64,000 nucleotides of DNA from a virus. The DNA is taken from positions 1-64,000 of the IMG/VR virus record IMGVR_UViG_3300003890_000025. The stretch is one strand, 5' to 3'. Shown piece by piece: positions 43,531 to 51,010 of this stretch. The notes under the pieces were generated by a model. It saw only the letters and a list, made by a program, of their open reading frames with translations, ran no database searches and was not told the DNA's origin. The stretch's first letter is position 1, and each line of letters starts with the position of its first letter. The translations under genes and the position numbers were made by a program.

Positions 43531-43860
43531 TAGTTACTCAATTATAAACTAACCTACTCTACTTACTTATATAACTTACAAAATAACCTAATCCATAACT
43601 AGTTATTTATTAGCTAGTACTAAGTCTATTAGTTACTCAATATAATTTAAAACCTTACCACCTAGTACTAGTCTTAGACCTAATACTAAACTTAGCTTTA
43701 AACGCTTTTAAAAGCTCTATAAGCTTTTTAAATAGGTGTACGTGTAGGGTAGTAGCCTAACACTAGTCTAAACTCTTATAAAGGCTTTAAAACAGTTATA
43801 GCTAGTATAGTCTATTTATAGTTACTCGTTGGTTAGGTTAGCTGCTGGGAGGTTACTCGG
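43531..43860. repeat. Dispersed TAGTTACTC repeats
   Basis: TAGTTACTCAAT occurs at 43531 and 43630, TAGTTACTCG at 43819 and GGTTACTCGG at 43851, all in the same orientation within the gene-free region. They may be protein-binding boxes for initiation or regulation; spacing is irregular. Confidence 0.45.
43704..43732. terminator. Hairpin with T-tracts on both sides, possible bidirectional terminator
   Basis: AAAAGCT-CTATA-AGCTTTT (43710-43728), a perfect 7-bp stem, follows a palindrome GCTTTTAAAAGC and is bordered by T runs on either strand. Weak AT-rich stem; could instead be an origin-associated structure. Confidence 0.3.
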
Positions 43861-44140
43861 GTGGAGGAGGGGAGAGTGAGTGTGTGGGAAGCCCCCGACC
43901 GAGCCCCCTCGACGTCCCCTGGGGGGAGGGGGGTTGCAATAATCATGCCAAAATGTTAGGCATGACTTTTGCTACTGCAATAATCGTGCCAGTTAATTGG
44001 CATAGTTCTTGCTATAGCAATTATAATGCCTAAGAATAGCTGTTGGTCCATTGGCCCATTTCTTGCTAATGACCCATATATATATTTATATAAGTTTAAA
44101 TTATTAATTTATTTATAAAGTGTTTAAACTTTAGACAGAG
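43840..44140. other. Putative replication origin: GC island, about 40-bp tandem repeats, AT-rich tract
   Basis: 43840-43935 is strongly G/C-rich with runs of G (GGGTGGAGGAGGGGAG) and a very stable hairpin made from CCCCCT (43904-43909) and AGGGGG (43927-43932). Three tandem units begin at 43936, 43977 and 44017, each starting GCAAT and holding TGCC...GGCAT and TTGCTA; period 40-41. An AT-only stretch (about 44075-44120) follows. The region lies between divergent gene sets and contains no gene. These are the usual parts of an iteron origin with an unwinding element. Confidence 0.5.
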
Positions 44141-44308
44141 TGTCTAAAAGTTAATAGCTTAATAATAATCCATAGTTAGCTTAAACTGTCTAAAAGTTAG
44201 TCTAGTTTTTAAAATAGCTAGGTCTGTTTTATCAAGGACTTAGCTAGTGGCACAGGCTATGCATTAGTTAAAGTGTAGACTGAACGGTTACTAAAGAGAG
44301 GTGTTAAT

Positions 44309-44530
44309 ATGCTTTCTATGTTTATTGAAGAATATCAAGACCTATCGACAGGGGATTGGTATAGAGCTTACGTAGACGTATGGTCTAATAGACTAGGCTA
44401 TAAAGAGCTAGACGTTAGTAGCGTGGAGAAGTATATACACGGTATGTGGGTTAGGGTGTTAGAAGTACCTGACCACGTTAAAGACGGGCTCTTAGAGACT
44501 GCCGTATTTAAATATGAAAATAGAGTTTAG
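44309..44530 (+). CDS. Unknown early protein
   Basis: 73 residues, aromatic-rich (DWYRAYVDVWSNRLGYKELD, YIHGMWVRVLEVPD). AGAGGTG lies seven bases before ATG. It is the first gene right of the origin candidate. No recognised family; small acidic-neutral early proteins often target host functions, which is only inference here. Confidence 0.55.
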   Translation: MLSMFIEEYQDLSTGDWYRAYVDVWSNRLGYKELDVSSVEKYIHGMWVRVLEVPDHVKDGLLETAVFKYENRV

Positions 44531-44573
44531 TCATTAAAGGTTTTATTTTGGTCATTTAAAAGGAGGTATATAT

Positions 44574-44705
44574 ATGGATAGAGTTTTAAACGTAATCTTA
44601 ATAATAGCAGCCACTGTGGCTATATATAGCACTGTAATGGCTTTTAAAGAGTTTGACCCTCATCAAGTAGCACTAGATTTATTAAGTATACGAGAGGGGA
44701 GGTAA
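44574..44705 (+). CDS. Single-TM peptide
   Basis: 43 residues: one N-terminal transmembrane helix (VLNVILIIAATVAIYSTVM) and a polar tail FKEFDPHQ.... A perfect AGGAGGT stands eight bases before ATG. Its last codons carry the GGGGAGGT ribosome site of the next gene. Function unknown. Confidence 0.55.
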   Translation: MDRVLNVILIIAATVAIYSTVMAFKEFDPHQVALDLLSIREGR

Positions 44706-44712
44706 TATATAT

Positions 44713-44916
44713 ATGAATAAATTAGAGGATATTAGTTCTAGGTCTACTAAAGAACTAAGTTTAATAGTGTTTAATACGGAAGAGCTGTATAAAAATAGGT
44801 TTAACTTGCCCGTTCTGTTTAAACTACTAGACAGTAGGTATATATATACCACTAGTCAATTAAGTATACTACTAAAAGACTTGTATATAGATTTCTTTGA
44901 AATAGACCCTAAGTAG
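44713..44916 (+). CDS. Unknown small protein
   Basis: 67 residues, leucine- and serine-rich, helical (KELSLIVFNTEELYKNRFNL). GGGGAGGT upstream. No family recognised. It follows the membrane peptide by seven bases in the same transcript. Confidence 0.5.
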   Translation: MNKLEDISSRSTKELSLIVFNTEELYKNRFNLPVLFKLLDSRYIYTTSQLSILLKDLYIDFFEIDPK

Positions 44917-45010
44917 AGTAACTCCTAAAAAAGGGGTATAATGAGCTAAAAAGAGCTAAAAATAGGAGAATACTATATAGCTCTCTAACATGTATAGAAA
45001 GGGGTGTTTT

Positions 45011-45100
45011 ATGAGACTGGCTTTGATAGTGGCGGCTTGGTGGTGGATGCCTTGGTTTCTAGCCCTCCCCATCACCTTCTTCCTACTTTCCGAAGAATGA
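45011..45100 (+). CDS. 29-residue hydrophobic peptide
   Basis: MRLALIVAAWWWMPWFLALP followed by ITFFLLSEE: almost wholly hydrophobic with three tandem Trp. AAAGGGGTG lies five bases before ATG. The codons (CTG, GCC, CTC, ACC, TTC) are unlike the surrounding AT-rich genes, suggesting recent arrival or strong selection on the peptide. Could be a lysis or toxin-like membrane peptide; inference only. Confidence 0.5.
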   Translation: MRLALIVAAWWWMPWFLALPITFFLLSEE

Positions 45101-45155
45101 TCAATTATATTAAATACTTAACACTAAGTAAGACTTTTTACAGCACCTTAACTTA

Positions 45156-45185
45156 GTGACATAACACTAAAGCGGTACGTATAAT
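45156..45185 (+). promoter_or_regulatory. Rightward promoter candidate
   Basis: GTGACA (45156-45161, five of six), 18-base spacer, TATAAT (45180-45185). The -35 overlaps the right arm of the CACTAAGT/ACTTAGTG inverted repeat, so a repressor could occlude it. Confidence 0.5.
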
Positions 45186-45309
45186 AAATTACACTATAAT
45201 GTACCATATATGTTAATATATATTAACCTATATTACTATATATATTAATAATATATTTATATTATAAAGACTTATAGACTTATTATAATAAATTTAATAT
45301 AAATATGTA

Positions 45310-45338
45310 TTGACTATACTTAAATATATAGGTATAAT
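45310..45338 (+). promoter_or_regulatory. Strong rightward promoter
   Basis: TTGACT (45310-45315), exactly 17 bases, TATAAT (45333-45338). It lies 44 bases before the ATG at 45383, which has its own AAAGGAG site, so this transcript has a normal leader. Likely drives the amidoligase gene set. Confidence 0.7.
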
Positions 45339-45382
45339 CAATTTTTAAATGTAGTCGCTTTTTAAGAAAGGAGCTTAAGAAA

Positions 45383-45724
45383 ATGTTAACCTACTCTAAA
45401 TGTAAGGATTTATTAGGCGTTAAAGATAAAATAAAATTAGAACGTAATACTTACCTCATTAAAAACTTAGAAGGAAATACTATAGTTTTTAAAGTGAAGT
45501 TTTATAGTACAAATATTTTAACCATTTATGATAACGGTTTTTTTAAATATAACACAAACAGGTGGTTTACTGTTTCGACTAAGGCCAGATTGAATAGGTA
45601 CGGTCCGGTTAAGGTTTACCAAAAAAATAAAATATGGTACATAAACGGAATACCGTTTAAAGATAATTTGATATATGATTCTATAAATAATAATTTAGAA
45701 TTAACTAACTATAAGGGAGTTTAA
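45383..45724 (+). CDS. Conserved phage protein of unknown function
   Basis: 113 residues, beta-rich. NTYLIKN, FYSTNILTIYDNGFFKYNTN and RWFTVSTKARLNRYGPV match a widespread small phage protein whose members carry a gGWRT.TTK.RIN core; here it is NRWFTVSTKARLN. Function not known to me. First gene behind the strong promoter. Confidence 0.65.
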   Translation: MLTYSKCKDLLGVKDKIKLERNTYLIKNLEGNTIVFKVKFYSTNILTIYDNGFFKYNTNRWFTVSTKARLNRYGPVKVYQKNKIWYINGIPFKDNLIYDSINNNLELTNYKGV

Positions 45725-45727
45725 ATT

Positions 45728-45880
45728 ATGAGAATTTTTCATATATTTTCAAAAACAAGGCATAGACATTTGAGGGTTTACTTAGGTGAAATCCGAGCAG
45801 ATACTCTATTTGAAGCAATGAAAAAAGCTCAATTAGTATTTCAAAAGTCTATACACGACCTAGATTTAATAGAGCTTTAA
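45728..45880 (+). CDS. Small basic protein
   Basis: 50 residues: MRIFHIFSKTRHRHLRVYLG then a helical DTLFEAMKKAQLVFQKS. It begins three bases after the preceding stop; GGGAG lies about nine bases upstream. Unknown. Confidence 0.5.
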   Translation: MRIFHIFSKTRHRHLRVYLGEIRADTLFEAMKKAQLVFQKSIHDLDLIEL

Positions 45881-45885
45881 TAATT

Positions 45886-45969
45886 ATGGAACTTTTAGAA
45901 AAATTATTATTAATAGGGTTTAATATAATATTAATATTAGGAGGGATTTTATGTCGGATTGGTCAATGA
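45886..45969 (+). CDS. 27-residue hydrophobic peptide
   Basis: MELLEKLLLIGFNIILILGG then ILCRIGQ: one transmembrane helix. It overlaps the next small gene and contains that gene's GGAGGG ribosome site. A leader-peptide role for coupling is as likely as an independent function. Confidence 0.35.
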   Translation: MELLEKLLLIGFNIILILGGILCRIGQ

Positions 45970-46070
45970 GGTTACTTTTAAATAAAATAGACTTAGATAA
46001 TACTATAGCTATAATTATACCTAACTTTTGTTGTGTTTTTATAAACAAAAACAGTAACTTAGAAGTATAG
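45951..46070 (+). CDS. 39-residue protein
   Basis: MSDWSMRLLLNKIDLDNTIA then IIIPNFCCVFINKN...; GGAGGG lies five bases before ATG. A hydrophobic middle with paired Cys suggests membrane association. Ends nine bases before the amidoligase gene. Unknown function. Confidence 0.4.
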   Translation: MSDWSMRLLLNKIDLDNTIAIIIPNFCCVFINKNSNLEV

Positions 46071-46079
46071 AGGTGTTTT

Positions 46080-47372
46080 ATGAATAATAATAATAATAAT
46101 GATTTAGATAGAATAGTGGTTGGTGATCGAGTATATTTAGAAAACAAAATCGGTCTAGAAGAACGACTCATAGAACATTTAACGCGAAGTGATTATTTAA
46201 TTGTAACTGATATCAGAAATAACCTTTGCGATATAGTTACCCCGAACGGGACAAAAATAAACATTTTATTTTTACACAGATTTAAAAAAATACCTTCACT
46301 TAAAATTAATGAAGATACAAAAATTGTGTTAGAAAACAATAGGTTAAAATTAATTACTAATAAAGAACACCTTTCAAGAAAAATTAACAAAAAACAGCAA
46401 CTATTAATTAATGATTCGTTAAAGTATGGAAATAATTATGCTTTATCATTTTTTGGTCATAAATTAATAAATCAAACATGGAAGATACTTATAGATAAAT
46501 ACAAAGATAAATCCGTTCTAAATAATATACCTCTAGCTACAGATGTAGAGGTACCTCCTATCTGCTACAGACCAACTAACGTCTTTTTATCTTTACAAAA
46601 GACGCTATACAATCCGCTCAGTGAAAAAAGACCGATTGGAAAGGATTTTGGACGTTACTTTGGAGTAGAAATCGAATGTTTCATACCTAATAAAAACTTC
46701 GACCAAATAGCTGAATTGTTAAGATCAAATAAAATAAAGAACGTCTCTCTTGCCAGAGATGGTTCTTTAAGCATTGACAAAGATTATTGGACTCCTGTCG
46801 AATTCAGAGTTTTAACAAAAATAAATGATTTTAATAATTTAGAAAAGTTATTGGATTTATTAAACTCTTGGGGTGCAGAGGTCAATAGTACTTGCGGGCT
46901 ACACGTGCACCTAGATATGAGGCACCTAAAAAGTAAAGTCTCGGTTAAGAAGAGAGCTGAAAAATTGTTAAAATTTTTACCAATGCTCAAGGCGATGGTA
47001 CCTAAAAGTCGTATTGAAAACGAATTCTGTAAACTTGATATAAGCAGTTTTGGAAATAGGTACGCAGCTATAAACCTGGAATCTTTTAAAAAACATAAAA
47101 CCATTGAAGTACGACTTCACAGTGGGACTATTGATAAAACCAAAATCATTAACTGGTGCAAGTTATTGTATATTATAATTAATTCAAAAATTGATAAATT
47201 TTATGATTTTGATTATAACATCACGAAAGCTTGTAAAATGTTAAAATTAAGTCAAGAATTGGAATTTTATGTTCGTTCTAGAATCCGAAAATTCAAGCCA
47301 ATTCTTTTAGAAGTAGACCAGTTAAAAAATCAACCAAATCAGCCAATAGTACAACCTCACAATTCATTATAA
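46080..47372 (+). CDS. Putative amidoligase
   Basis: 430 residues. The C-terminal 240 residues match the amidoligase family (COOH-NH2 ligases with a glutamine-synthetase-like fold): FGVEIEC (194-200), LARDGSLS (225-231), PVEFRVL (239-245), CGLHVHLDM (272-280), RYAAINLES (327-335) and TIEVRLHSGT (341-350), with the acidic and His residues expected for Mg-ATP binding. The first 170 residues are an unrecognised basic domain. Such enzymes form amide or isopeptide bonds using ATP; the partner class II amidotransferase follows at 47400. Substrate unknown; peptide or cell-wall modification is the usual prediction. Confidence 0.75.
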   Translation: MNNNNNNDLDRIVVGDRVYLENKIGLEERLIEHLTRSDYLIVTDIRNNLCDIVTPNGTKINILFLHRFKKIPSLKINEDTKIVLENNRLKLITNKEHLSRKINKKQQLLINDSLKYGNNYALSFFGHKLINQTWKILIDKYKDKSVLNNIPLATDVEVPPICYRPTNVFLSLQKTLYNPLSEKRPIGKDFGRYFGVEIECFIPNKNFDQIAELLRSNKIKNVSLARDGSLSIDKDYWTPVEFRVLTKINDFNNLEKLLDLLNSWGAEVNSTCGLHVHLDMRHLKSKVSVKKRAEKLLKFLPMLKAMVPKSRIENEFCKLDISSFGNRYAAINLESFKKHKTIEVRLHSGTIDKTKIINWCKLLYIIINSKIDKFYDFDYNITKACKMLKLSQELEFYVRSRIRKFKPILLEVDQLKNQPNQPIVQPHNSL

Positions 47373-47399
47373 GCCGTTAGAAAGAAAGGACATAAAAAC

Positions 47400-48305
47400 A
47401 TGTGTAAAATTTTTGCAATGTCAAATACTAGTAAGTTAACCAGAAAAAATTTCATAAATTTACTAAGAATAGTTCATCCAATTATAACACATTCTGAAGT
47501 AGATGGTTTTGGGTGGGCAGTTCTAGGTGAATCAGGTATTTACGGAGAAAAATATATCAATCCGACGGAATTTGACTTCAGAATTTTTAATAATGTTAAG
47601 GAAAATAAAATACTAAAAGAATTAATAAAAGAAGAGGCATCTTCATTTGGCCAGGCATCTAAACCGATAGGGCCGCTTTTAATCCACGGCAGAACTAGTA
47701 CAAATGACAAAACATTAACAAACACGCATCCATTTATTAAAAATAATTGGACATTGATTCACAATGGAGTAGTAGATAATCTTGGAGAAACGTATATTAT
47801 GGATTCTACTTGCGATTCGGAGCACCTTATACATTATCTTTCGTCAGGTGGAATAGAATCTATTGAAAAATACGTCAGTGGTTATTACGCCGTGGCAGCT
47901 ATTGACCCTAACGGAAACTTGCATGTATTTAAAGACGACATAGCATCACTCTATGTAGCTTATATAAAAACTATTGATAGCTTTATTTTCTCTACCACAA
48001 AGGACATGATTTCAATAACTTGTAAGAAAATGAAATGGGAATACACAGAAATAAATCCCATGAAAGGTAATTTTTATATGGTTATAAATAAAGAAAATGA
48101 ATTATTATATAGTAGGAAAATAAAACCTTTGAAAGTTTATTACGACTCTACTAGACAAAAAGCGTCAATAGCCTTTAAGGGCAGTGTAGACACAATACTA
48201 TCAGAGTCTATAAATGAAACTCATCACTTAAGTAGATTGTCTTTAAGAGATTTTGAAGACACAGCCTACTACACAACAGACAACTTTAATAAAAATAAAA
48301 CATAG
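47400..48305 (+). CDS. Class II glutamine amidotransferase
   Basis: 301 residues. The N-terminal nucleophile Cys follows Met directly (MCKIFAM), and HGRTST (96-101), THPF (109-112), HNGVVDN (121-127) and the DSEHL stretch (139-143) form the Ntn-hydrolase glutaminase site. After about residue 230 no synthetase domain follows; the tail is polar. It should hydrolyse glutamine to release ammonia for a partner enzyme, most likely the amidoligase encoded 27 bases upstream. AAAGGA precedes the ATG. Confidence 0.8.
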   Translation: MCKIFAMSNTSKLTRKNFINLLRIVHPIITHSEVDGFGWAVLGESGIYGEKYINPTEFDFRIFNNVKENKILKELIKEEASSFGQASKPIGPLLIHGRTSTNDKTLTNTHPFIKNNWTLIHNGVVDNLGETYIMDSTCDSEHLIHYLSSGGIESIEKYVSGYYAVAAIDPNGNLHVFKDDIASLYVAYIKTIDSFIFSTTKDMISITCKKMKWEYTEINPMKGNFYMVINKENELLYSRKIKPLKVYYDSTRQKASIAFKGSVDTILSESINETHHLSRLSLRDFEDTAYYTTDNFNKNKT

Positions 48306-48313
48306 GTTAAATT

Positions 48314-48529
48314 ATGTTCAAAAGAATTAAAACTAATATAGATAATAACTTATTAAAAACACTGGCTGCGAAGTTAAATAGGTGTTTAAATAATTTAAAT
48401 AAAAACCAAGTTGATCATAATAAAGATTTAATAGAAATAGCTGACTTAGTACAAAAAGTTATCTATGAATTTGAAAAAATAGAGAAGGAGTTAGACAATG
48501 TATATTATAAGCACAAAATCAAAGAATAA
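48314..48529 (+). CDS. Small coiled-coil protein
   Basis: 71 residues, helical with heptads (LLKTLAAKLNRCLNNLNKNQ, EIADLVQKVIYEFEKIEKEL). It overlaps the following gene by 32 bases. Possibly a structural partner for neighbouring small proteins; no family. Confidence 0.5.
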   Translation: MFKRIKTNIDNNLLKTLAAKLNRCLNNLNKNQVDHNKDLIEIADLVQKVIYEFEKIEKELDNVYYKHKIKE

Positions 48530-48689
48530 ACTACTAAAAGAATTCATATCATATTTTAATAGAAAATTCATGAGGGATTCAGAAGAAGAAGATAAGAATT
48601 GGGTAGAATATTATTATTTGACCAAACTTATTGAATATATAGAAACTTTAGAAGAAAATGGAGGTAAAACTAATGAAAATTTTAAGTAG
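48498..48689 (+). CDS. Small charged protein
   Basis: 63 residues (MYIISTKSKNKLLKEFISYF, then acidic EEEDKNWVEYYYLTKLIEYI). GGAG lies seven bases before ATG, inside the previous gene. Overlaps both neighbours, as usual for this operon. Unknown. Confidence 0.5.
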   Translation: MYIISTKSKNKLLKEFISYFNRKFMRDSEEEDKNWVEYYYLTKLIEYIETLEENGGKTNENFK

Positions 48690-48792
48690 ATTTGTAGCTT
48701 ATTTATATTTTATCATGGTTATAATCGTGATTATATTAAGCATGCCTGTAATACTATTTAAAAGTCATAACAAGAGAAAAGGTAAGGTATGA
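48673..48792 (+). CDS. 39-residue single-TM peptide
   Basis: MKILSRFVAYLYFIMVIIVI, then ILSMPVILF and a basic tail KSHNKRKGKV. One transmembrane helix, cytoplasmic basic end. GGAGG is about nine bases upstream, and the stop overlaps the next ATG (ATGA). Unknown function. Confidence 0.5.
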   Translation: MKILSRFVAYLYFIMVIIVIILSMPVILFKSHNKRKGKV

Positions 48793-49064
48793 CACAAAAA
48801 GAAATAAAGTCTTGTATAGTCGATGATAAATATCTTGTAAAAAAGATTAAAAATGGCTCTTATAGAGTATTTAATATCGACCGTGGGGATATAGTAGCTG
48901 ATTTCCCTGTCTTCCCTATACTAGACCCATCTTCTAAAATTGAAGTCATAGAATTTGAAGATTATGAAGAAGTCAATAAAATTAAGTGTTTGTGTGATAT
49001 TATCGTTTTACTAAACAATGGCTGTAAATGTGGAGCCATAGAAAAAGAAAGGACATTTAAATGA
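48789..49064 (+). CDS. Unknown protein with C-terminal Cys cluster
   Basis: 91 residues, beta-rich N-terminus (DDKYLVKKIKNGSYRVFNID) and a C-terminal CLCDIIVLLNNGCKCGA, four Cys that could bind a metal. The CKCGA end resembles CECGA in the leftward gene at 43212, hinting at a shared knuckle. Function unknown. Confidence 0.5.
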   Translation: MTQKEIKSCIVDDKYLVKKIKNGSYRVFNIDRGDIVADFPVFPILDPSSKIEVIEFEDYEEVNKIKCLCDIIVLLNNGCKCGAIEKERTFK

Positions 49065-49396
49065 ATTATAATTTTCCAAATAACATTGATTTAAAAAAGA
49101 AATTAGGTAAAATACAGCCTGAAGTATGGAATAAATACGTATTTAAATTTAAAGGAAATTTTCTTATACACGATGAGGTTATAACGGAGGACGCAGTTAT
49201 AGCAAAAACACAAGAAGCGGCTGAACGTATTTTATTTAAGAGCCACGTAAACCTAACTAAAAAGTGCTTCTATTTGGACAGAGTAGAAGAGATAACATTA
49301 TTCGAGACACATAAGAGTACTGTTACTCCTAAAGAAGATATACTACTACATAATTTAGAAGATCAGTACAGTTCTAATGATGATGAGAATTATTAG
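49061..49396 (+). CDS. Unknown protein
   Basis: 111 residues, mixed alpha/beta, with DEVITEDAVIAKTQEAAERI and an acidic end. AAAGGA before ATG; overlaps the preceding stop (ATGA). No recognised domain. Confidence 0.5.
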   Translation: MNYNFPNNIDLKKKLGKIQPEVWNKYVFKFKGNFLIHDEVITEDAVIAKTQEAAERILFKSHVNLTKKCFYLDRVEEITLFETHKSTVTPKEDILLHNLEDQYSSNDDENY

Positions 49397-49461
49397 TAAA
49401 GTATATAGTTATATTAGTTTTTTTACAATAGGCTATAGAATAATTGATAGGAGTTTTAGTT

Positions 49462-49683
49462 ATGTATAACAAAGGAATTCTACCAACACTTTCTGACAAC
49501 GAGCAAAGCCATTCTAACCGTTTTAGGGGGATGGGTTCACCAGATTCACTTAGAACATCAATTAACTCAAAGGAATCCGAATCAGTACCAATACTAAATA
49601 ATTCCTTTATAAAATCTGATTCTAAATCATCGTTTACCATTTATAAATATAGTTGTTTTGTGTATGGAAAGGAAAGGAGTTAA
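49462..49683 (+). CDS. Serine-rich small protein
   Basis: 73 residues, serine- and asparagine-rich, probably disordered (PTLSDNEQSHSNRFRG, SLRTSINSKESESV). The ATG at 49462 has GGAG about nine bases upstream; an earlier in-frame ATG lies before that site. Codons here are more mixed than in neighbours. Unknown. Confidence 0.45.
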   Translation: MYNKGILPTLSDNEQSHSNRFRGMGSPDSLRTSINSKESESVPILNNSFIKSDSKSSFTIYKYSCFVYGKERS

Positions 49684-49686
49684 GTT

Positions 49687-50190
49687 ATGACAAAATATAA
49701 TACCAGACACATTTCAAAAGTTTTAGTCACTATAATAGCAGTATTAATACATTTATTTTGGTACGTCAGTTTTAGTAAAGCAGCCAATGAAGTAAAACTA
49801 GATGAGTGTGCTCGTAAATTAGGCTTTAAACGCTCTATAAGCCTCTATAAGACGTTAATAGAGGTAGCTAATACCACTGACCTAGACCCTATTGATCTGT
49901 TAACTATAGCGATTTTAGAAAGTTCTATAAACCCTGAGGTCATAAGCTTTAACAAAAACCGTACCTATGACATAGGTTTACTAGGAGTCAATAGTAAATC
50001 TGCTGAACACTATTGCAAAGATTTAAATGTTTTCAATGAATACGACTCAATACTATGTGGAGCTAAAATATTGAAACGTAGACAAAAGACACAAGGTTTC
50101 ATGTGGCAAGGCTCTTACCACAGCTTTACTATGTCTAATAAAATAAATTATTATAATAAATTCATGAGGTTAAGAAATGCGTGTAGGTAA
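49687..50190 (+). CDS. Lytic transglycosylase-like protein with signal anchor
   Basis: 167 residues. A transmembrane or signal segment spans about 10-31. The domain shows the SLT (soluble lytic transglycosylase) pattern: LLTIAILESSINPEV with catalytic Glu E78, then a YDIGLLGVNS that stands for the usual GLMQI motif, and GAKILKRR. It would cleave peptidoglycan glycan strands in the periplasm. In an early-type operon it may aid DNA entry, egress or local wall remodelling rather than final lysis, which the M15 enzyme can serve. Confidence 0.75.
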   Translation: MTKYNTRHISKVLVTIIAVLIHLFWYVSFSKAANEVKLDECARKLGFKRSISLYKTLIEVANTTDLDPIDLLTIAILESSINPEVISFNKNRTYDIGLLGVNSKSAEHYCKDLNVFNEYDSILCGAKILKRRQKTQGFMWQGSYHSFTMSNKINYYNKFMRLRNACR

Positions 50191-50392
50191 ACTGAATGTA
50201 TCACTATCAAAATCTGGTAACAATGAGCCAGTAATACATTTAAAACTTAAAAACGAGGTTATAGATGGTATTACGCACAGATACTATACCATAACAGACG
50301 ACGGATTAGAATTAAGATTAAGACTGTCCACATTAAAGGGTATAGTAAAGTACGTTAAAGGTATCCTCACAAAGATGGGCAAGAACGAATGA
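50177..50392 (+). CDS. Unknown beta-rich small protein
   Basis: 71 residues (KLNVSLSKSGNNEPVIHLKL, HRYYTITDDGLELRLR). Overlaps the transglycosylase end by 14 bases. No recognised family. Confidence 0.5.
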   Translation: MRVGKLNVSLSKSGNNEPVIHLKLKNEVIDGITHRYYTITDDGLELRLRLSTLKGIVKYVKGILTKMGKNE

Positions 50393-50607
50393 AAGAGTTT
50401 CAGAATAGACAAATAGTCATCGTATTAGACGTACCTACAGGGAGCGGTAAGGTGGACATGTGGGCAGTCTATATAGGCCCTGCCTCAGGCACTAATAAAG
50501 GTAAGTTAAAAGTATGGTTATTAGGAGAAACAGAGTTCTACGCAGAACCCGATAAGGTACTAAGTAAAGAAGAACATAGGAAACTAGGAGGTAGGAGTGT
50601 TAAATAA
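50389..50607 (+). CDS. Unknown small protein
   Basis: 72 residues, beta-rich (RQIVIVLDVPTGSGKVDMWA, KVWLLGETEFYAEPDKV). The GSGK is too isolated to be a Walker A. ATG overlaps the previous stop (ATGA). Unknown. Confidence 0.5.
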   Translation: MKEFQNRQIVIVLDVPTGSGKVDMWAVYIGPASGTNKGKLKVWLLGETEFYAEPDKVLSKEEHRKLGGRSVK

Positions 50608-50674
50608 AATGTAAATACCTGTAAAAATTAAAATAACTAAACAGTAAGACGATACGATTGTAAAGGAGTTATAA

Positions 50675-51010
50675 GTGTGTTATAATAAAAACGTAGGTTT
50701 AATAGCCAAACTGTTAGCCTTAAAAACAGTGGCGCAGAACGAAACACTGCACGATGCGGCTAGGCTTAGTAAAAAGCGTAACGTGAAGGAGCCTCGTACC
50801 CCACCACGTAGGGATATGAACAGCCAATTAGACGCTCGTAAACATAGAGATGACGTTCTAGTCTGTGGTCGAATAGAGTTGCTTAGCTCCTTGCTTGGCT
50901 CAAAGCGCGTATTCGAATTTAAGGTAGGTCACTTGTTAGAATTAGTCTCGCTTAATAAGTCCAAGGTTCAATATGGTGCTAGTACGCGCCAAGGGTGGGG
51001 TGTATCATGA
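50675..51010 (+). CDS. Basic protein of unknown function, GTG start
   Basis: 111 residues, arginine/lysine-rich (AARLSKKRNVKEPRTPPRRD), helical C-terminal half. GTG at 50675 has AAAGGAG eight bases upstream. The base use is GC-richer than neighbours (GCG, CGT codons). Its stop overlaps the next ATG. Possibly nucleic-acid binding from charge alone. Confidence 0.5.
   Translation: MCYNKNVGLIAKLLALKTVAQNETLHDAARLSKKRNVKEPRTPPRRDMNSQLDARKHRDDVLVCGRIELLSSLLGSKRVFEFKVGHLLELVSLNKSKVQYGASTRQGWGVS

Larger units (their letters stand above)
43491..44308. other. 818-base gene-free divergent intergenic region
   Basis: No coding frame is convincing on either strand. The left part (to 43835) is AT-rich with many CTAGTA/TAGTTACTC-like words and one hairpin; the middle holds the GC island and tandem repeats; the right part (44140-44300) carries TTTAGACAGAGTGTCTAAAAG-like symmetrical words (GTCTAAAAGTTA twice, near 44140 and 44188) and leads to AGAGGTG before the next gene. 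Confidence 0.6.
45101..45382. other. Gene-free promoter region
   Basis: 282 AT-rich bases with two promoter candidates, an 8-bp inverted repeat CACTAAGT/ACTTAGTG (about 45122-45158) overlapping the first promoter, and dense TATATA words. No gene is seen. The inverted repeat is well placed to be an operator. Confidence 0.5.

Noticed and set aside
50430-50460. GSGK as a Walker A motif in the 72-residue protein
   Set aside because: Too short, no Walker B and no P-loop fold context.
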